From AB-137-C09 sp964645625 (GTDB lineage: Bacteria > Pseudomonadota > Zetaproteobacteria > Mariprofundales > Mariprofundaceae), in NCBI GenBank assembly GCA_964645625.1, contig CAZYAI010000072.1, forward strand, positions 1-8,845: a DNA stretch of 8,845 nucleotides, in the 5' to 3' direction. The first letter of the stretch is position 1. The number at the start of each line of letters is the position of its first letter. Made by a program: the position numbers and the translations under genes. Below are positions 1-6,724 of the stretch, piece by piece. Below the pieces are notes generated by a model. The model saw nothing but the letters and a program-made list of their open reading frames with translations, was not told the origin of the DNA and made no database searches.

Positions 1-12
1 ACTTATAGAGCT

Positions 13-21
13 TTATCCACA
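13..21 (+). promoter_or_regulatory. Single perfect DnaA-box match
   Basis: The nine bases TTATCCACA match the E. coli consensus DnaA box exactly. I see no second box, AT-rich unwinding element or dnaA/dnaN gene nearby, so this is not evidence for an origin. It could be a chance match or an isolated DnaA-binding site. Confidence 0.25.
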
Positions 22-72
22 GTTAAACACTGCTTTTGTCGTGTACAGAGAAAAAACACACTGTTTTCCGTG

Positions 73-92
73 CTTAAACGCCCGTTTTTAGG
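73..92 (+). repeat. Direct repeat, left copy
   Basis: CTTAAACG followed by CCCGTTTTTAGGC is repeated at 262-286, where five bases (GAAAG) are inserted in the middle and one A is missing near the end. The two copies flank the inverted-repeat element at 100-267, and the right copy overlaps that element's right terminal repeat. They may be target-site or element-end duplications. The origin is not clear from sequence alone. Confidence 0.45.
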
Positions 93-99
93 CCTCCCT

Positions 100-267
100 T
101 TTAAGACGGGACGCACGTACACTACAAGACCATCATGTAGGTTGGGTTGAGGCACGAAACCCAACAAAGGAGCATAGCCTAAATAACGTATGGTTGTTTT
201 AAAGTTGGGTTTCGTACCTCAACCTACGATGTCACGCATATCCATATTGCTTTTGTCCCGTCTTAAA
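100..267. mobile_element. MITE-like element with 13-bp terminal inverted repeats
   Basis: The bases TTTAAGACGGGAC at 100-112 are the exact reverse complement of GTCCCGTCTTAAA at 255-267. Between these ends lies a second, larger inverted repeat (137-227). There is no coding capacity inside. Nested inverted repeats in a 168-bp non-coding block are typical of small non-autonomous elements. The right terminal repeat contains the stop codon of the decayed transposase fragment at 263-513, so the element may have truncated that gene or may be part of the same mobile unit. The boundaries are inferred from the repeats only, because no clean short target duplication is visible. Confidence 0.5.
137..227. 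repeat. Long imperfect inverted repeat (GTAGGTTGGGTT family)
   Basis: The left arm (137-165) starts GTAGGTTGGGTTGAGGCACG and ends AAACCCAAC. The right arm (204-227) is its reverse complement except for a 5-nt insertion in the left arm and one substitution. The left arm also folds on itself: GTTGGGTT at 141-148 pairs perfectly with AACCCAAC at 158-165. Repeats of this kind (GTTGGGTTTCGT..CCTCAACC) are, from memory, scattered in many proteobacterial and cyanobacterial genomes. Confidence 0.7.
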
Positions 268-286
268 CGGAAAGCCCGTTTTTGGC
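262..286 (+). repeat. Direct repeat, right copy, with small hairpin
   Basis: This is the second copy of the 73-92 repeat. It carries the extra GAAAG, so AAACGG (265-270) can pair with CCGTTT (276-281) around a 5-nt loop and is followed by Ts. On the plus strand this looks like a weak intrinsic terminator. The stem is short, so I do not call it one. Confidence 0.4.
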
Positions 287-513
287 ATCAAAATGGACGC
301 TGTAAGCAGACCTAGGCTCTCGAATCACCATGGATTCATCATCTTTGCTGACCTGTCTCTTTCGGGCAATAAGACCAAGCTTCTTCCTGATCCGTTCAAT
401 GTAATGTTCGCTACCGACAGGATAGAGTCCGTCCATCTGCTTTGACGAAGCGGATCACGCTGCAGTCCTTCTCCTACCCATCTAAGAGGCATCTCTCTCA
501 AATACTCTTCATC
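263..513 (-). pseudogene. Remnant of Y1 (IS200/RAYT-like) transposase, C-terminal part
   Basis: Two adjacent minus-strand frames together read like the C terminus of Y1_Tnp-type transposases, the single-strand HUH transposases related to REP-associated tyrosine transposases. The frame at 513-421 ends in QSRWTDSI. The frame from 418 to 263 reads VGSEHYIERIRKKLGL, then ARKRQV, IREP and AYSVHFDAKNGL. Family members, as I remember them, have W-T/S-E-S/A-hydrophobic-A-V-G-S at this point. Restoring a single base between ATC (423-421) and CTGTC gives I-A-V-G-S, which supports a one-base deletion. An in-frame stop (514-516) lies upstream, and no catalytic HUH or Tyr region is present, so only a decayed tail remains. 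The C terminus is also cut short by the repeat at 255-267. Family assignment is from motif memory and is moderate. Confidence 0.5.
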
Positions 514-648
514 TCATGCACCGCAAAGATTAGCAACACCGTCAGCGCAGCGCATGCCATCGACTGCAATGCGGATCAGGGTTGGCTCAGTGACAGGCAT
601 CATCATGGTAACATAGCTCCGAACGGGGATTGGGTCTACGAAGTTCGC
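514..648. other. Non-coding stretch downstream of the kinase gene
   Basis: No convincing gene, RNA or terminator is visible here. The kinase frame continues open past its stop for 44 codons without any family signature. A plus-strand ORF starting near 442 is largely antisense to the kinase gene and the transposase remnant and has no recognisable features. Confidence 0.5.
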
Positions 649-1548
649 TTAATCCGACAGCAAATGGCGGATCATGCGCTCAGCCTGATGCAAATAGCTG
701 CGACCAAACAAATTGGCGTGATTGAGGATGTGGTAGAGGTTGTAGAGTTCAATGCGCTGCTCAGATCCAGCTGCTAAAGGCCAGGCTTCTTCATAACCAC
801 GGTAATACTCTGGAGGAAAGCCACCAAACAAACGGCTCATGGCAAGATCTGCCTCTCGATCTCCATAGTAACAGGCTGGGTCAAAAATCACTGGCTGACC
901 ATGCGCGTAGGCAAGATTGCCCGACCATAGATCGCCATGCAACAGCGACGGCACTGGGCGATGATCGTCCAACCAGTCCCCCAGCCGATACAACAAGGCA
1001 TGAAATGCCTGATCCAGAGCCTGATCCACCATCCCTTTGGCAGCCAGTCGCCGAAACTGTGGCAGCAGACGTTGATCGCGAAAAAACGCCTGCCAGTCAT
1101 CATCAGGCGTGTTGGGCTGTGGTGTCAGGCCGATATAATTATCCTCATGAAAACCGAAACGCTCAGCCGTGTGCCGGTGCATGGTAGCTAGCTGTTGACC
1201 CGCAGCTCGCGCATCACCGTTTGGGCTTAATGGCAGATACTCCAGCACCAGCCAAGCATGGTCAGCGTGGCTTCCCTGACAAATCGGGCGCGGCACTCGT
1301 GTGCTGCAGGTAGCATCCATGGCCGCCAAGCCACTGCATTCGGCAGCAAACATGGCGGCATAGCGACTATCGTTCACCTTGGCAAAAAAACTGCCCTCCC
1401 GGCAGTGAAGTGCCATGCTCTGACTAATGGAACCACCATGCAGTCGTTCCACTCGCTGCAGGGTTAGTGCCTGCGAGCAGTGCTGCTGAACAGCCTCCAG
1501 CATACTGGCAATCAGTGGCGAGAGTTGTTCAGTCACCGGCCGGCTCAC
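649..1548 (-). CDS. Fructosamine kinase family protein
   Basis: This is a member of the fructosamine/ketosamine-3-kinase family, which has an APH-like kinase fold. These enzymes phosphorylate sugars attached to amines, destabilising early glycation products so the protein is repaired. It is cytosolic. The 299 residues show a Gly-rich segment GGSIS (38-42), the ATP-binding lysine in FFAKVN (57), a probable helix-C glutamate (E70), the catalytic loop HGDLWSGN (204-211) and the metal-binding block DPACYYGDREADLAM (223-237). These blocks are near-diagnostic for the family, and the length fits E. coli YniA (about 286 residues). The chosen start is GTG at 1548. An in-frame ATG at 1503 (residue 16) would put the Gly-rich segment nearer its usual distance from the N terminus and is a real alternative; neither has a strong ribosome site. 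The gene is last of three co-oriented genes, 86 bp after the zinc-ribbon gene. The true substrate is unknown, and bacterial members often have unclear physiological targets. Confidence 0.9.
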   Translation of the reverse strand: MSRPVTEQLSPLIASMLEAVQQHCSQALTLQRVERLHGGSISQSMALHCREGSFFAKVNDSRYAAMFAAECSGLAAMDATCSTRVPRPICQGSHADHAWLVLEYLPLSPNGDARAAGQQLATMHRHTAERFGFHEDNYIGLTPQPNTPDDDWQAFFRDQRLLPQFRRLAAKGMVDQALDQAFHALLYRLGDWLDDHRPVPSLLHGDLWSGNLAYAHGQPVIFDPACYYGDREADLAMSRLFGGFPPEYYRGYEEAWPLAAGSEQRIELYNLYHILNHANLFGRSYLHQAERMIRHLLSD

Positions 1549-1577
1549 ATCTTGCCGAAAGCCTTTGCCAGGCTTGA

Positions 1578-1605
1578 TTTATTGGGTAAACATTCAACTT
1601 TTCAA
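1578..1605 (-). promoter_or_regulatory. Possible promoter of the kinase gene
   Basis: On the minus strand TTGAAA (1605-1600) is followed after 16 nt by AATAAA (1583-1578). These match the sigma-70 boxes at 5/6 and 4/6 positions. The gap before the kinase gene (86 bp) is long enough for its own promoter. This is a pattern match only. Confidence 0.22.
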
Positions 1606-1634
1606 AGCTAATACCCTCACGCTTCGAATCTGTG

Positions 1635-2336
1635 TCAGTCAAACAGTTTTCTCACCAAAGAAACGGCATCCGATACATCCTCCAATATGCTAGGTTCGTG
1701 ACGGTGTCTTGATCTGCTAAGATTGAACATGGTGCTGTTATCGCTCTTGCCTTGCTCATTCAGGCGTGACTTAAAATTTTGCAGTTTCTGCTGTTCTTGC
1801 TGGTATAGCTGTTGCCTTTTTTGTTGCAGGATTGAACCGCCTGCTTTCTTCCACTCCAACAGGCGACGGAATTCCGCTCCCTCCAGCCATATACCGTGGT
1901 TACGGCATGAATCGATCACCACGCCACTGCGTACACCAAATGACTTTCTGTTCATGAACTGTCGGCAGACTGGACATTTAACCCAACGTGTTTTTTTGTC
2001 GATACCGCGCAAACGCTGTTTGCGATTGATCTGATCCAGTCGGGAGTAATCAATGCTATGCACATTAGCGACTGAACGTTCCAGTAGCGTTTCCAGTTCA
2101 TTAGGGTCGAAAAACAGCCCCATGCACTGCTCACAGCGTTCAATTAGAAAGATTCCATCCTTCTCCAAGTTGAGCGTTTGCATGGCGATATTGCAAACAG
2201 GGCAGATGCGGTCTTCGGCTGGTTCCTCTACCGTGTAGTCGGATACGCCTTGCAAATCGACATCGCTATTGCTGCCACAGTATTCACAGTGCGTTGTCCC
2301 TTCGGGCATCGGAGCTGAACAAAATTGGCATTTCAT
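1635..2336 (-). CDS. Triple zinc-ribbon protein (zf-TFIIB type)
   Basis: This 233-residue soluble protein has three zinc-binding modules. The first is an N-terminal ribbon (C3, C6, C17, C20). The second is a zf-TFIIB module with CPVC (45-48) and C68/C71, followed by FFDPNELETLLE. The third has CPVC (121-124), C144 and H147, then GIWLEGAEF. A basic, Gln-rich probable coiled coil (about 165-195) and a short C-terminal segment ending VSLVRKLFD follow. The start at 2336 is preferred over a longer frame from 2375 because AAGGAAGG lies six bases upstream and the protein then begins directly at the first ribbon, MKCQFC. It is 48 bp downstream of the SPFH gene, so the two are probably co-transcribed. 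The function is unknown. Zinc-ribbon proteins beside SPFH proteins are known, for example YdjG with YdjI in Bacillus subtilis, which suggests a partner or adaptor role (inference). Confidence 0.8.
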   Translation of the reverse strand: MKCQFCSAPMPEGTTHCEYCGSNSDVDLQGVSDYTVEEPAEDRICPVCNIAMQTLNLEKDGIFLIERCEQCMGLFFDPNELETLLERSVANVHSIDYSRLDQINRKQRLRGIDKKTRWVKCPVCRQFMNRKSFGVRSGVVIDSCRNHGIWLEGAEFRRLLEWKKAGGSILQQKRQQLYQQEQQKLQNFKSRLNEQGKSDNSTMFNLSRSRHRHEPSILEDVSDAVSLVRKLFD

Positions 2337-2384
2337 ACCTAACCTTCCTTGAGCAGGTGCGCACAACTGGCGCATGATTCTCTG

Positions 2385-3404
2385 TTACAAGCGGGAAAGA
2401 ATCTCCTGTTTTTTCTTCGCATACTCGTCGTCATTAATCAGCCCATCCTCATGCAGCTGCTTGAGTGTTTTTAGTGCCGACATCGGATCTGATGCTGTTT
2501 GCTGCTGATGTTGTTGCTGTTGCATGCCGCCCCCCATCTGACCAGCCATCATTTGACCAAAACCCATGCCTGCCCCGACACCCATGCCGATACCTGCCGC
2601 ACCGCCTTCGTTGCGCGCAGCCTCGCGTAGTGCTTCTAGTTGTTGCAGACCAGCGTAATCAAGCCCCGCCGCAGTGGCAGCCTGTGATTCAGCCATGATG
2701 TCGGCGATACGGTTGATACGCTTGTTGGTATCGTCATCAAACGTTGTCCCTTCAATGCGGAAGTCAGTCAGTGCAAAGCCGAGTTTGTGAAACAGAGGCT
2801 CGGTCTTTGTCAAAACATCGGCAGCAACCTCCTCGCGGTTGGCATCAATTTCGGCATAGCTGAAGCGGGCTGTGGCCAAGTAGTCGGTGATCGGTTGCAG
2901 GATTCGGTTGTTCATCACCTCACGAAACTGTGCTGTGTCGTAGCTTGCCGAGGTGGACATGACATTGACGAAAAAACTGCGCGGATCGATGATGCGAAAC
3001 GAGTAATTACCGAAAGCGCGCAACCGAACTGGAAATTTGTATTTGGGATCCTCATATTTAATCAGTGCTTTGGTGCCCCATTTCTGATCGAGGAATTTGG
3101 TGTAGCGAAAATAATAGAGGCCGACCTTATGCTCGCTCTCAAAAAACTGCATGAACTTTTTGATCGTAGTCCAAAAGGGGATGTTGGTCGTATCCAGCGA
3201 GATAAGACCTGGCTTGACGATCATCGCCTTCACCTTGCCTTCGTAGACGAAAATACACCCCTGCCCAGGGTTGACCAGCAGCTTGGAAGCGCGCTTGATC
3301 TCATCGCCGTTATCGCTCCACTGCTCAAAAATCAGGTCATCGGGTGGATTCTTCCACTCAACAACCGAACGAAGTTGCCGCCTGAGTCCATCTTGCCAAC
3401 CCAT
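2385..3404 (-). CDS. SPFH-domain protein with C-terminal SHOCT motif (YdjI-like)
   Basis: This 339-residue protein resembles the B. subtilis YdjI family, which databases often mislabel as 'virion core protein'. It is related to flotillin/prohibitin scaffolds that assemble at membranes. The N-terminal SPFH region spans about residues 20-240, including NPGQGCIFVYEGKV (45-58), KYKFPVRLRAFGNYSFRI (121-138) and a late LTDFRIEGT (212-220). Next comes an Ala/Glu-rich probable coiled coil (about 235-265), a Gly/Met/Gln-rich linker (267-302) and a SHOCT-type end with LKQLHEDGLINDDEYAKKK (314-332). There is no transmembrane helix or signal peptide, so membrane contact would be peripheral. The start at 3404 is chosen because AGGAGG sits six bases before it; a longer frame from 3443 lacks this. 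It is first in the three-gene minus-strand group. B. subtilis homologues act in envelope stress with PspA, but no pspA is visible here. Confidence 0.85.
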   Translation of the reverse strand: MGWQDGLRRQLRSVVEWKNPPDDLIFEQWSDNGDEIKRASKLLVNPGQGCIFVYEGKVKAMIVKPGLISLDTTNIPFWTTIKKFMQFFESEHKVGLYYFRYTKFLDQKWGTKALIKYEDPKYKFPVRLRAFGNYSFRIIDPRSFFVNVMSTSASYDTAQFREVMNNRILQPITDYLATARFSYAEIDANREEVAADVLTKTEPLFHKLGFALTDFRIEGTTFDDDTNKRINRIADIMAESQAATAAGLDYAGLQQLEALREAARNEGGAAGIGMGVGAGMGFGQMMAGQMGGGMQQQQHQQQTASDPMSALKTLKQLHEDGLINDDEYAKKKQEILSRL

Positions 3405-3431
3405 ATCGCGCCTCCTGACCGTATTGACGCA

Positions 3432-3460
3432 ATCATGAGCCACCCACTGGTTGAAATCAA
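3432..3460 (-). promoter_or_regulatory. Candidate promoter for the SPFH gene group
   Basis: On the minus strand TTGATT (3460-3455) is followed after 17 nt by CATGAT (3437-3432). Each matches the sigma-70 consensus at 4 of 6 positions. Transcription would start about 20 nt before the AGGAGG-preceded ATG at 3404. Pattern match only. Confidence 0.3.
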
Positions 3461-3641
3461 CCTTAAATCAGAAGCCATGAACAGCTTCACGTTCAAGGCG
3501 GAATCAAAAGCAGCGGTAACGATGCAAAGGTAAGGTGCGCAAGTACCCCCACCCTTGAGTTCAAACCTTCACCCCTTTATTCAGGCGTATATGAACATGC
3601 GTGCGTAACATCAGCAATTATCTTGCTTATGATTCCAAGCC

Positions 3642-3669
3642 TTGCCGTTCTGTCCTTGTATCTTAGAAT
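3642..3669 (+). promoter_or_regulatory. Candidate promoter of the xseB-ispA-dxs operon
   Basis: TTGCCG (3642-3647) and TAGAAT (3664-3669) are separated by 16 nt and match sigma-70 boxes at 4/6 and 5/6. A start near 3676 would give a leader of about 50 nt before the xseB GTG codon. No operator palindrome is evident. Confidence 0.4.
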
Positions 3670-3725
3670 GGCTGCCCTGCTTATCAGATTGTGGTGGCGG
3701 TATTTGTCGATTTCAGGGGGATTGT

Positions 3726-3983
3726 GTGACACAGCAAAAGGGGACACTGGATACGTCATTAAGCTTTGAGCAGGCATTGGCACAGCTCACTGCGCTGGTG
3801 CAAAAACTCGAATCTGGGCAGTTGGCTTTAGAAGAAAGTGTTGCCGCCTTTGAACAGGGTGTCTTATTATCTCGTCACTGTGAATCACTACTCGATCAAG
3901 CTGATCAACGTTTACATACACTGAGCGAAAACAACGATCATTCCATGCAGGAGCAGCCAAGCCGCCAGCCTGGTGACAACTGA
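3726..3983 (+). CDS. xseB: Exodeoxyribonuclease VII small subunit
   Basis: XseB is the small subunit of exonuclease VII, which degrades single-stranded DNA; several copies bind and support each XseA catalytic subunit. The 85-residue product has the family helical hairpin: SFEQALAQLTALVQKLESG (13-31), then LALEESVAAFEQGVLLSRHC (33-52) and ESLLDQADQRL (53-63). The length fits the usual 70-85 residues. The start is a GTG at 3726 with AGGGGG five bases upstream. A longer reading from a TTG at 3642 is rejected because its extra 28 residues, CPCILEWLPCLSDCGGG-like, have no family match and overlap the likely promoter. The tail after residue 66 is polar and probably disordered. The stop codon overlaps the ispA start by one base (TGATG), giving translational coupling. 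xseA is not in the window. Confidence 0.92.
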   Translation: MTQQKGTLDTSLSFEQALAQLTALVQKLESGQLALEESVAAFEQGVLLSRHCESLLDQADQRLHTLSENNDHSMQEQPSRQPGDN

Positions 3984-4870
3984 TGACTTGCCCAAGCTTC
4001 CTTAAAGATGATGCGCAACAAACACAATTAGCCTTATCGGCGATGCTTGATCGCCGTTGCCCTGCCGTACCAGCCCCACTATTACCCGCCATGCGTTATG
4101 CACTGATGGCGGGAGGGAAACGCATTCGCCCAGCATTGATGCTTGAATGTTACCGCGCTTGTGGTGGCGAACAAACGGCAAACATCATGCCCGCAGCGAT
4201 GGCGGTTGAATGTGTACACACTTACTCATTGATTCACGATGACTTGCCGTGTATGGATGATGATGATTGGCGGCGTGGCATGCCTTCGTGCCATAAACGC
4301 TTTGATGAAGCAACGGCTGTATTAGCTGGTGATGCCCTGCAAGGCTTAGGTTTTGAACTGCTTACAGAGCTTGAAATGGCAGCGGATGTTCGTCTTGCGC
4401 TGATCCAAAAACTGGCGATTGCCATTGGCGGTCAGGGCATGGTCGGCGGTCAAGTGTTGGACATGCAGGCAGAGCAACAGCGTGTCAGCAACGTTCTAGA
4501 AGTTGAGCGCATTCACATTCATAAAACGGGCGCGTTGATTCGTTATTGCTGCGAAGCGGGGGCAATGCTGGCGGGAGCGAATGAACAGCAGCAACAGGCA
4601 TGCAGTCACTACGGTGCTGCCGTGGGCTTGTTGTTCCAAATCGCCGATGATATTTTGGATGTTACAGCCAGCACGGATGAAACAGGCAAAAGTGCCGGCA
4701 AAGATGCGGCACAAGGCAAAGCAACCTATGTTTCTTTATTAGGGCTGAGCGAAGCACGACGTATGGCGGCGAACATGTGTGAAAATGCCTTGGATGCTGC
4801 TGAGCAATTCGGCAACAAAGGCGATCATTTACAGCAACTGGCGCGTTACATCATTGAGCGACGCACATGA
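3983..4870 (+). CDS. ispA: Farnesyl diphosphate synthase (polyprenyl synthetase family)
   Basis: This cytosolic prenyltransferase condenses dimethylallyl diphosphate with two isopentenyl diphosphates to give (2E,6E)-farnesyl diphosphate, the precursor for undecaprenyl carrier and quinone side chains. The 295 residues carry GGKRIRP (44-50, diphosphate binding), the first aspartate-rich motif DDLPCMD (86-92, two residues between the DD pair and the CMD, the bacterial FPP-synthase form), KTG (181-183) and the second aspartate-rich motif FQIADDILD (218-226). Length and motif spacing match E. coli IspA (299 residues). The residues before the first motif (HTYSLIH) are more consistent with a C15 product than with long-chain synthases, but chain length is not proven by sequence. 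It overlaps xseB by 1 nt and dxs by 4 nt (ATGA). No strong ribosome site precedes the start, as expected for coupled translation. Confidence 0.93.
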   Translation: MTCPSFLKDDAQQTQLALSAMLDRRCPAVPAPLLPAMRYALMAGGKRIRPALMLECYRACGGEQTANIMPAAMAVECVHTYSLIHDDLPCMDDDDWRRGMPSCHKRFDEATAVLAGDALQGLGFELLTELEMAADVRLALIQKLAIAIGGQGMVGGQVLDMQAEQQRVSNVLEVERIHIHKTGALIRYCCEAGAMLAGANEQQQQACSHYGAAVGLLFQIADDILDVTASTDETGKSAGKDAAQGKATYVSLLGLSEARRMAANMCENALDAAEQFGNKGDHLQQLARYIIERRT

Positions 4871-6723
4871 GTACCAATCTATTACCACACATTGGCAGCC
4901 CTCGCGATGTCAAAGCATTATCCCCAGCGCAATTACCTGCTTTGGCGCAAGAAATGCGCGAATATTTGATTGAAACGCTCGCCCCTATTGGTGGCCATTT
5001 GGGTGCTAGCCTTGGTGTGGTTGAACTCACCATTGCCCTACATTACGTTTTTAACTCGCCGCAAGATAAAATTGTTTGGGATGTATCCCACCAAGCTTAT
5101 CCGCATAAAATCCTCACGGGGCGTTATGCCCAAATGCCTACGATTCGACAATACGGCGGATTGTCGGGTTTCACCAAACGCAGCGAATCCGAGCATGACG
5201 TGTTTGGTGCAGGGCATGCCTCGACCTCTATTTCTGCCGCTTACGGTTTCGCGCTGGCGCGTGACTTACAAAATAAAACAGGCGATGTGGTCGCTATTAT
5301 TGGTGATGGTGCATTATCTGGTGGCATGGCATTAGAGGCTTTGAACCATGCGGGGGCGCGTAATAACCGCTTGTTGGTGATCCTCAATGATAACGAGATG
5401 TCGATTGCCCCCAATGTCGGTGCTATGTCGGCGTATTTATCCCGCGTGATTAGCGGCAAGCCCTACACTTCAGCCAAAGGCACTGCGCGCAAGCTTTTGG
5501 ACAAATTACCAGGCGCGTTGGATGCGATGCGTCGCGTCGAAGAGCATGTTAAGGGCATGATTATGCCTGGTATTTTGTTTGAAGAGCTTGGGATGCGTTA
5601 TTTGGGGCCTATTGACGGGCATGACTTTGAACACCTACTGCCCGTGTTAGAGAACTGCCGAGAACTCACAGGACCATTATTGCTCCATGTACTCACGCGC
5701 AAAGGCTTAGGCTATTCGCCTGCTGAGGCCGACCCTGAAACATGGCATGGTTTAGGTCCCTATGACCGTCAACAAGGACGACCCATCAGCAAAGCGCAAC
5801 CAGCACCGAGTTACACATCGGTGTTTTCCGATGCTTTGTGTACCCTTGCTGAGCAAGACCCACGCATTACAGCCATTACCGCTGCTATGCCAGCAGGTAC
5901 GGGGTTAAGTGATTTCGCCGAACGATTCCCAGCGCGTTTTTTTGATGTGGGTATTGCCGAGCAACACGCGGTCACCTTCGCTGCTGGTTTGGCCGCCGAT
6001 GGCATGCGCCCTGTAGTGGCGATTTATTCCACCTTTATGCAACGCGCTTACGATCAGTTGGTGCATGATGTATGCATTCAAAACTTACCCGTGATTGTTT
6101 GCATGGATCGTGCTGGCATCGTCGGAGCGGATGGGGCGACGCACACAGGGCTGCTTGATTTAGCCTTTATGCGCAGCATGCCACATATGATGGTGATGGC
6201 ACCTGCTGATGAACAAGAGTTGGTTGATATGTTGCACACAGCGGTGGCGCATGATGGTCCTGTTGCGATTCGCTACCCACGCGGCACTGCCGTAGGGGTA
6301 ACGCGTCGCCCCGCTCAAACGCTTACCATTGGGTCTGCGCAAGTCGTGCAAAAAGGGAATGCAGGACTGATCGTCAGCGTAGGCACACGTTTACAGGACG
6401 TAATGCAAGCAGCAGCATGGCTAGACGAACGTCAGCAGCAACAGCTTACCGTCATCAATCTGCGTTTTATTAAGCCTTTGGATCTGGCAAGTATCCTTAC
6501 TCATGCGGTTGCAGATCAGCCAGTCATGGTGGTGGAAGAAGGCGTGGCAATGGGTGGTGTGGGTGAACAAATCGCCCTGCATTTACTGCAACATGGCTGG
6601 CACGGTCGCTTTATTCATGCTGCCATGCCAGATAGCTTCCCTTGCCACGGCACGCAGCAAGAAATTTTACGTGATCTTCAATTAGATGCCGAAGGTTTGT
6701 ACCAACAATGGATAGGAGCATAG
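4867..6723 (+). CDS. dxs: 1-deoxy-D-xylulose-5-phosphate synthase
   Basis: Dxs uses thiamine diphosphate to join pyruvate and glyceraldehyde 3-phosphate, the first and flux-controlling step of the MEP isoprenoid pathway. The 618 residues match the family length (E. coli 620). Visible features are H44 in GGHLGASLG and H75 in WDVSHQAYPHKILTGR (active-site histidines), the cofactor/Mg motif GDGA (147-150) with LNDNEMS (173-179), the catalytic glutamate E365 in DVGIAEQHAVTFAAG, the transketolase-type central segment DRAGIVGADGATHTG (414-428) and the substrate-binding RYPRG (469-473). Several stretches (SESEHDV, NEMSIAPNVGA, TWHGLGPY) look more like Bacillus or cyanobacterial Dxs than E. coli Dxs. 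The start overlaps the ispA stop (ATGA), and a good AGGAG for the next gene lies near the end of this gene. All key residues are present, so it should be active. Confidence 0.96.
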   Translation: MSTNLLPHIGSPRDVKALSPAQLPALAQEMREYLIETLAPIGGHLGASLGVVELTIALHYVFNSPQDKIVWDVSHQAYPHKILTGRYAQMPTIRQYGGLSGFTKRSESEHDVFGAGHASTSISAAYGFALARDLQNKTGDVVAIIGDGALSGGMALEALNHAGARNNRLLVILNDNEMSIAPNVGAMSAYLSRVISGKPYTSAKGTARKLLDKLPGALDAMRRVEEHVKGMIMPGILFEELGMRYLGPIDGHDFEHLLPVLENCRELTGPLLLHVLTRKGLGYSPAEADPETWHGLGPYDRQQGRPISKAQPAPSYTSVFSDALCTLAEQDPRITAITAAMPAGTGLSDFAERFPARFFDVGIAEQHAVTFAAGLAADGMRPVVAIYSTFMQRAYDQLVHDVCIQNLPVIVCMDRAGIVGADGATHTGLLDLAFMRSMPHMMVMAPADEQELVDMLHTAVAHDGPVAIRYPRGTAVGVTRRPAQTLTIGSAQVVQKGNAGLIVSVGTRLQDVMQAAAWLDERQQQQLTVINLRFIKPLDLASILTHAVADQPVMVVEEGVAMGGVGEQIALHLLQHGWHGRFIHAAMPDSFPCHGTQQEILRDLQLDAEGLYQQWIGA

Positions 6724-6724
6724 C

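Larger units (their letters stand above)
3405..3725. other. Divergent intergenic region
   Basis: This region separates the minus-strand SPFH group from the plus-strand xseB operon. It contains one candidate promoter for each direction (entered separately) and no supported gene. The plus-strand ORF entering it from 2787 is antisense to the SPFH gene. A TTG-started extension of xseB from 3642 overlaps the candidate -35 box and has no family similarity. The segment 3484-3640 shows nothing recognisable. Confidence 0.6.

Noticed and set aside
514..606. Minus-strand 30-codon ORF with IAVDGMRCADGVANL, resembling a heavy-metal-associated (HMA) motif
   Set aside because: The second cysteine of the M-x-C-x-x-C motif is missing, the match covers only about 15 residues, and the frame is just the open continuation of the kinase frame. 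Likely coincidence.
621..650. Terminator downstream of the kinase gene (CGAAC...GTTCG)
   Set aside because: The stem is only 5 bp with a long loop and no T run on the minus strand.
442..777. Plus-strand ORF of 111 codons
   Set aside because: It lies antisense to the end of the kinase gene and the transposase remnant, has no recognisable domain and starts without a ribosome site.
2787..3533. Plus-strand ORF of 248 codons
   Set aside because: It is the antisense shadow of the SPFH gene, which has a strong ribosome site and recognisable domains.
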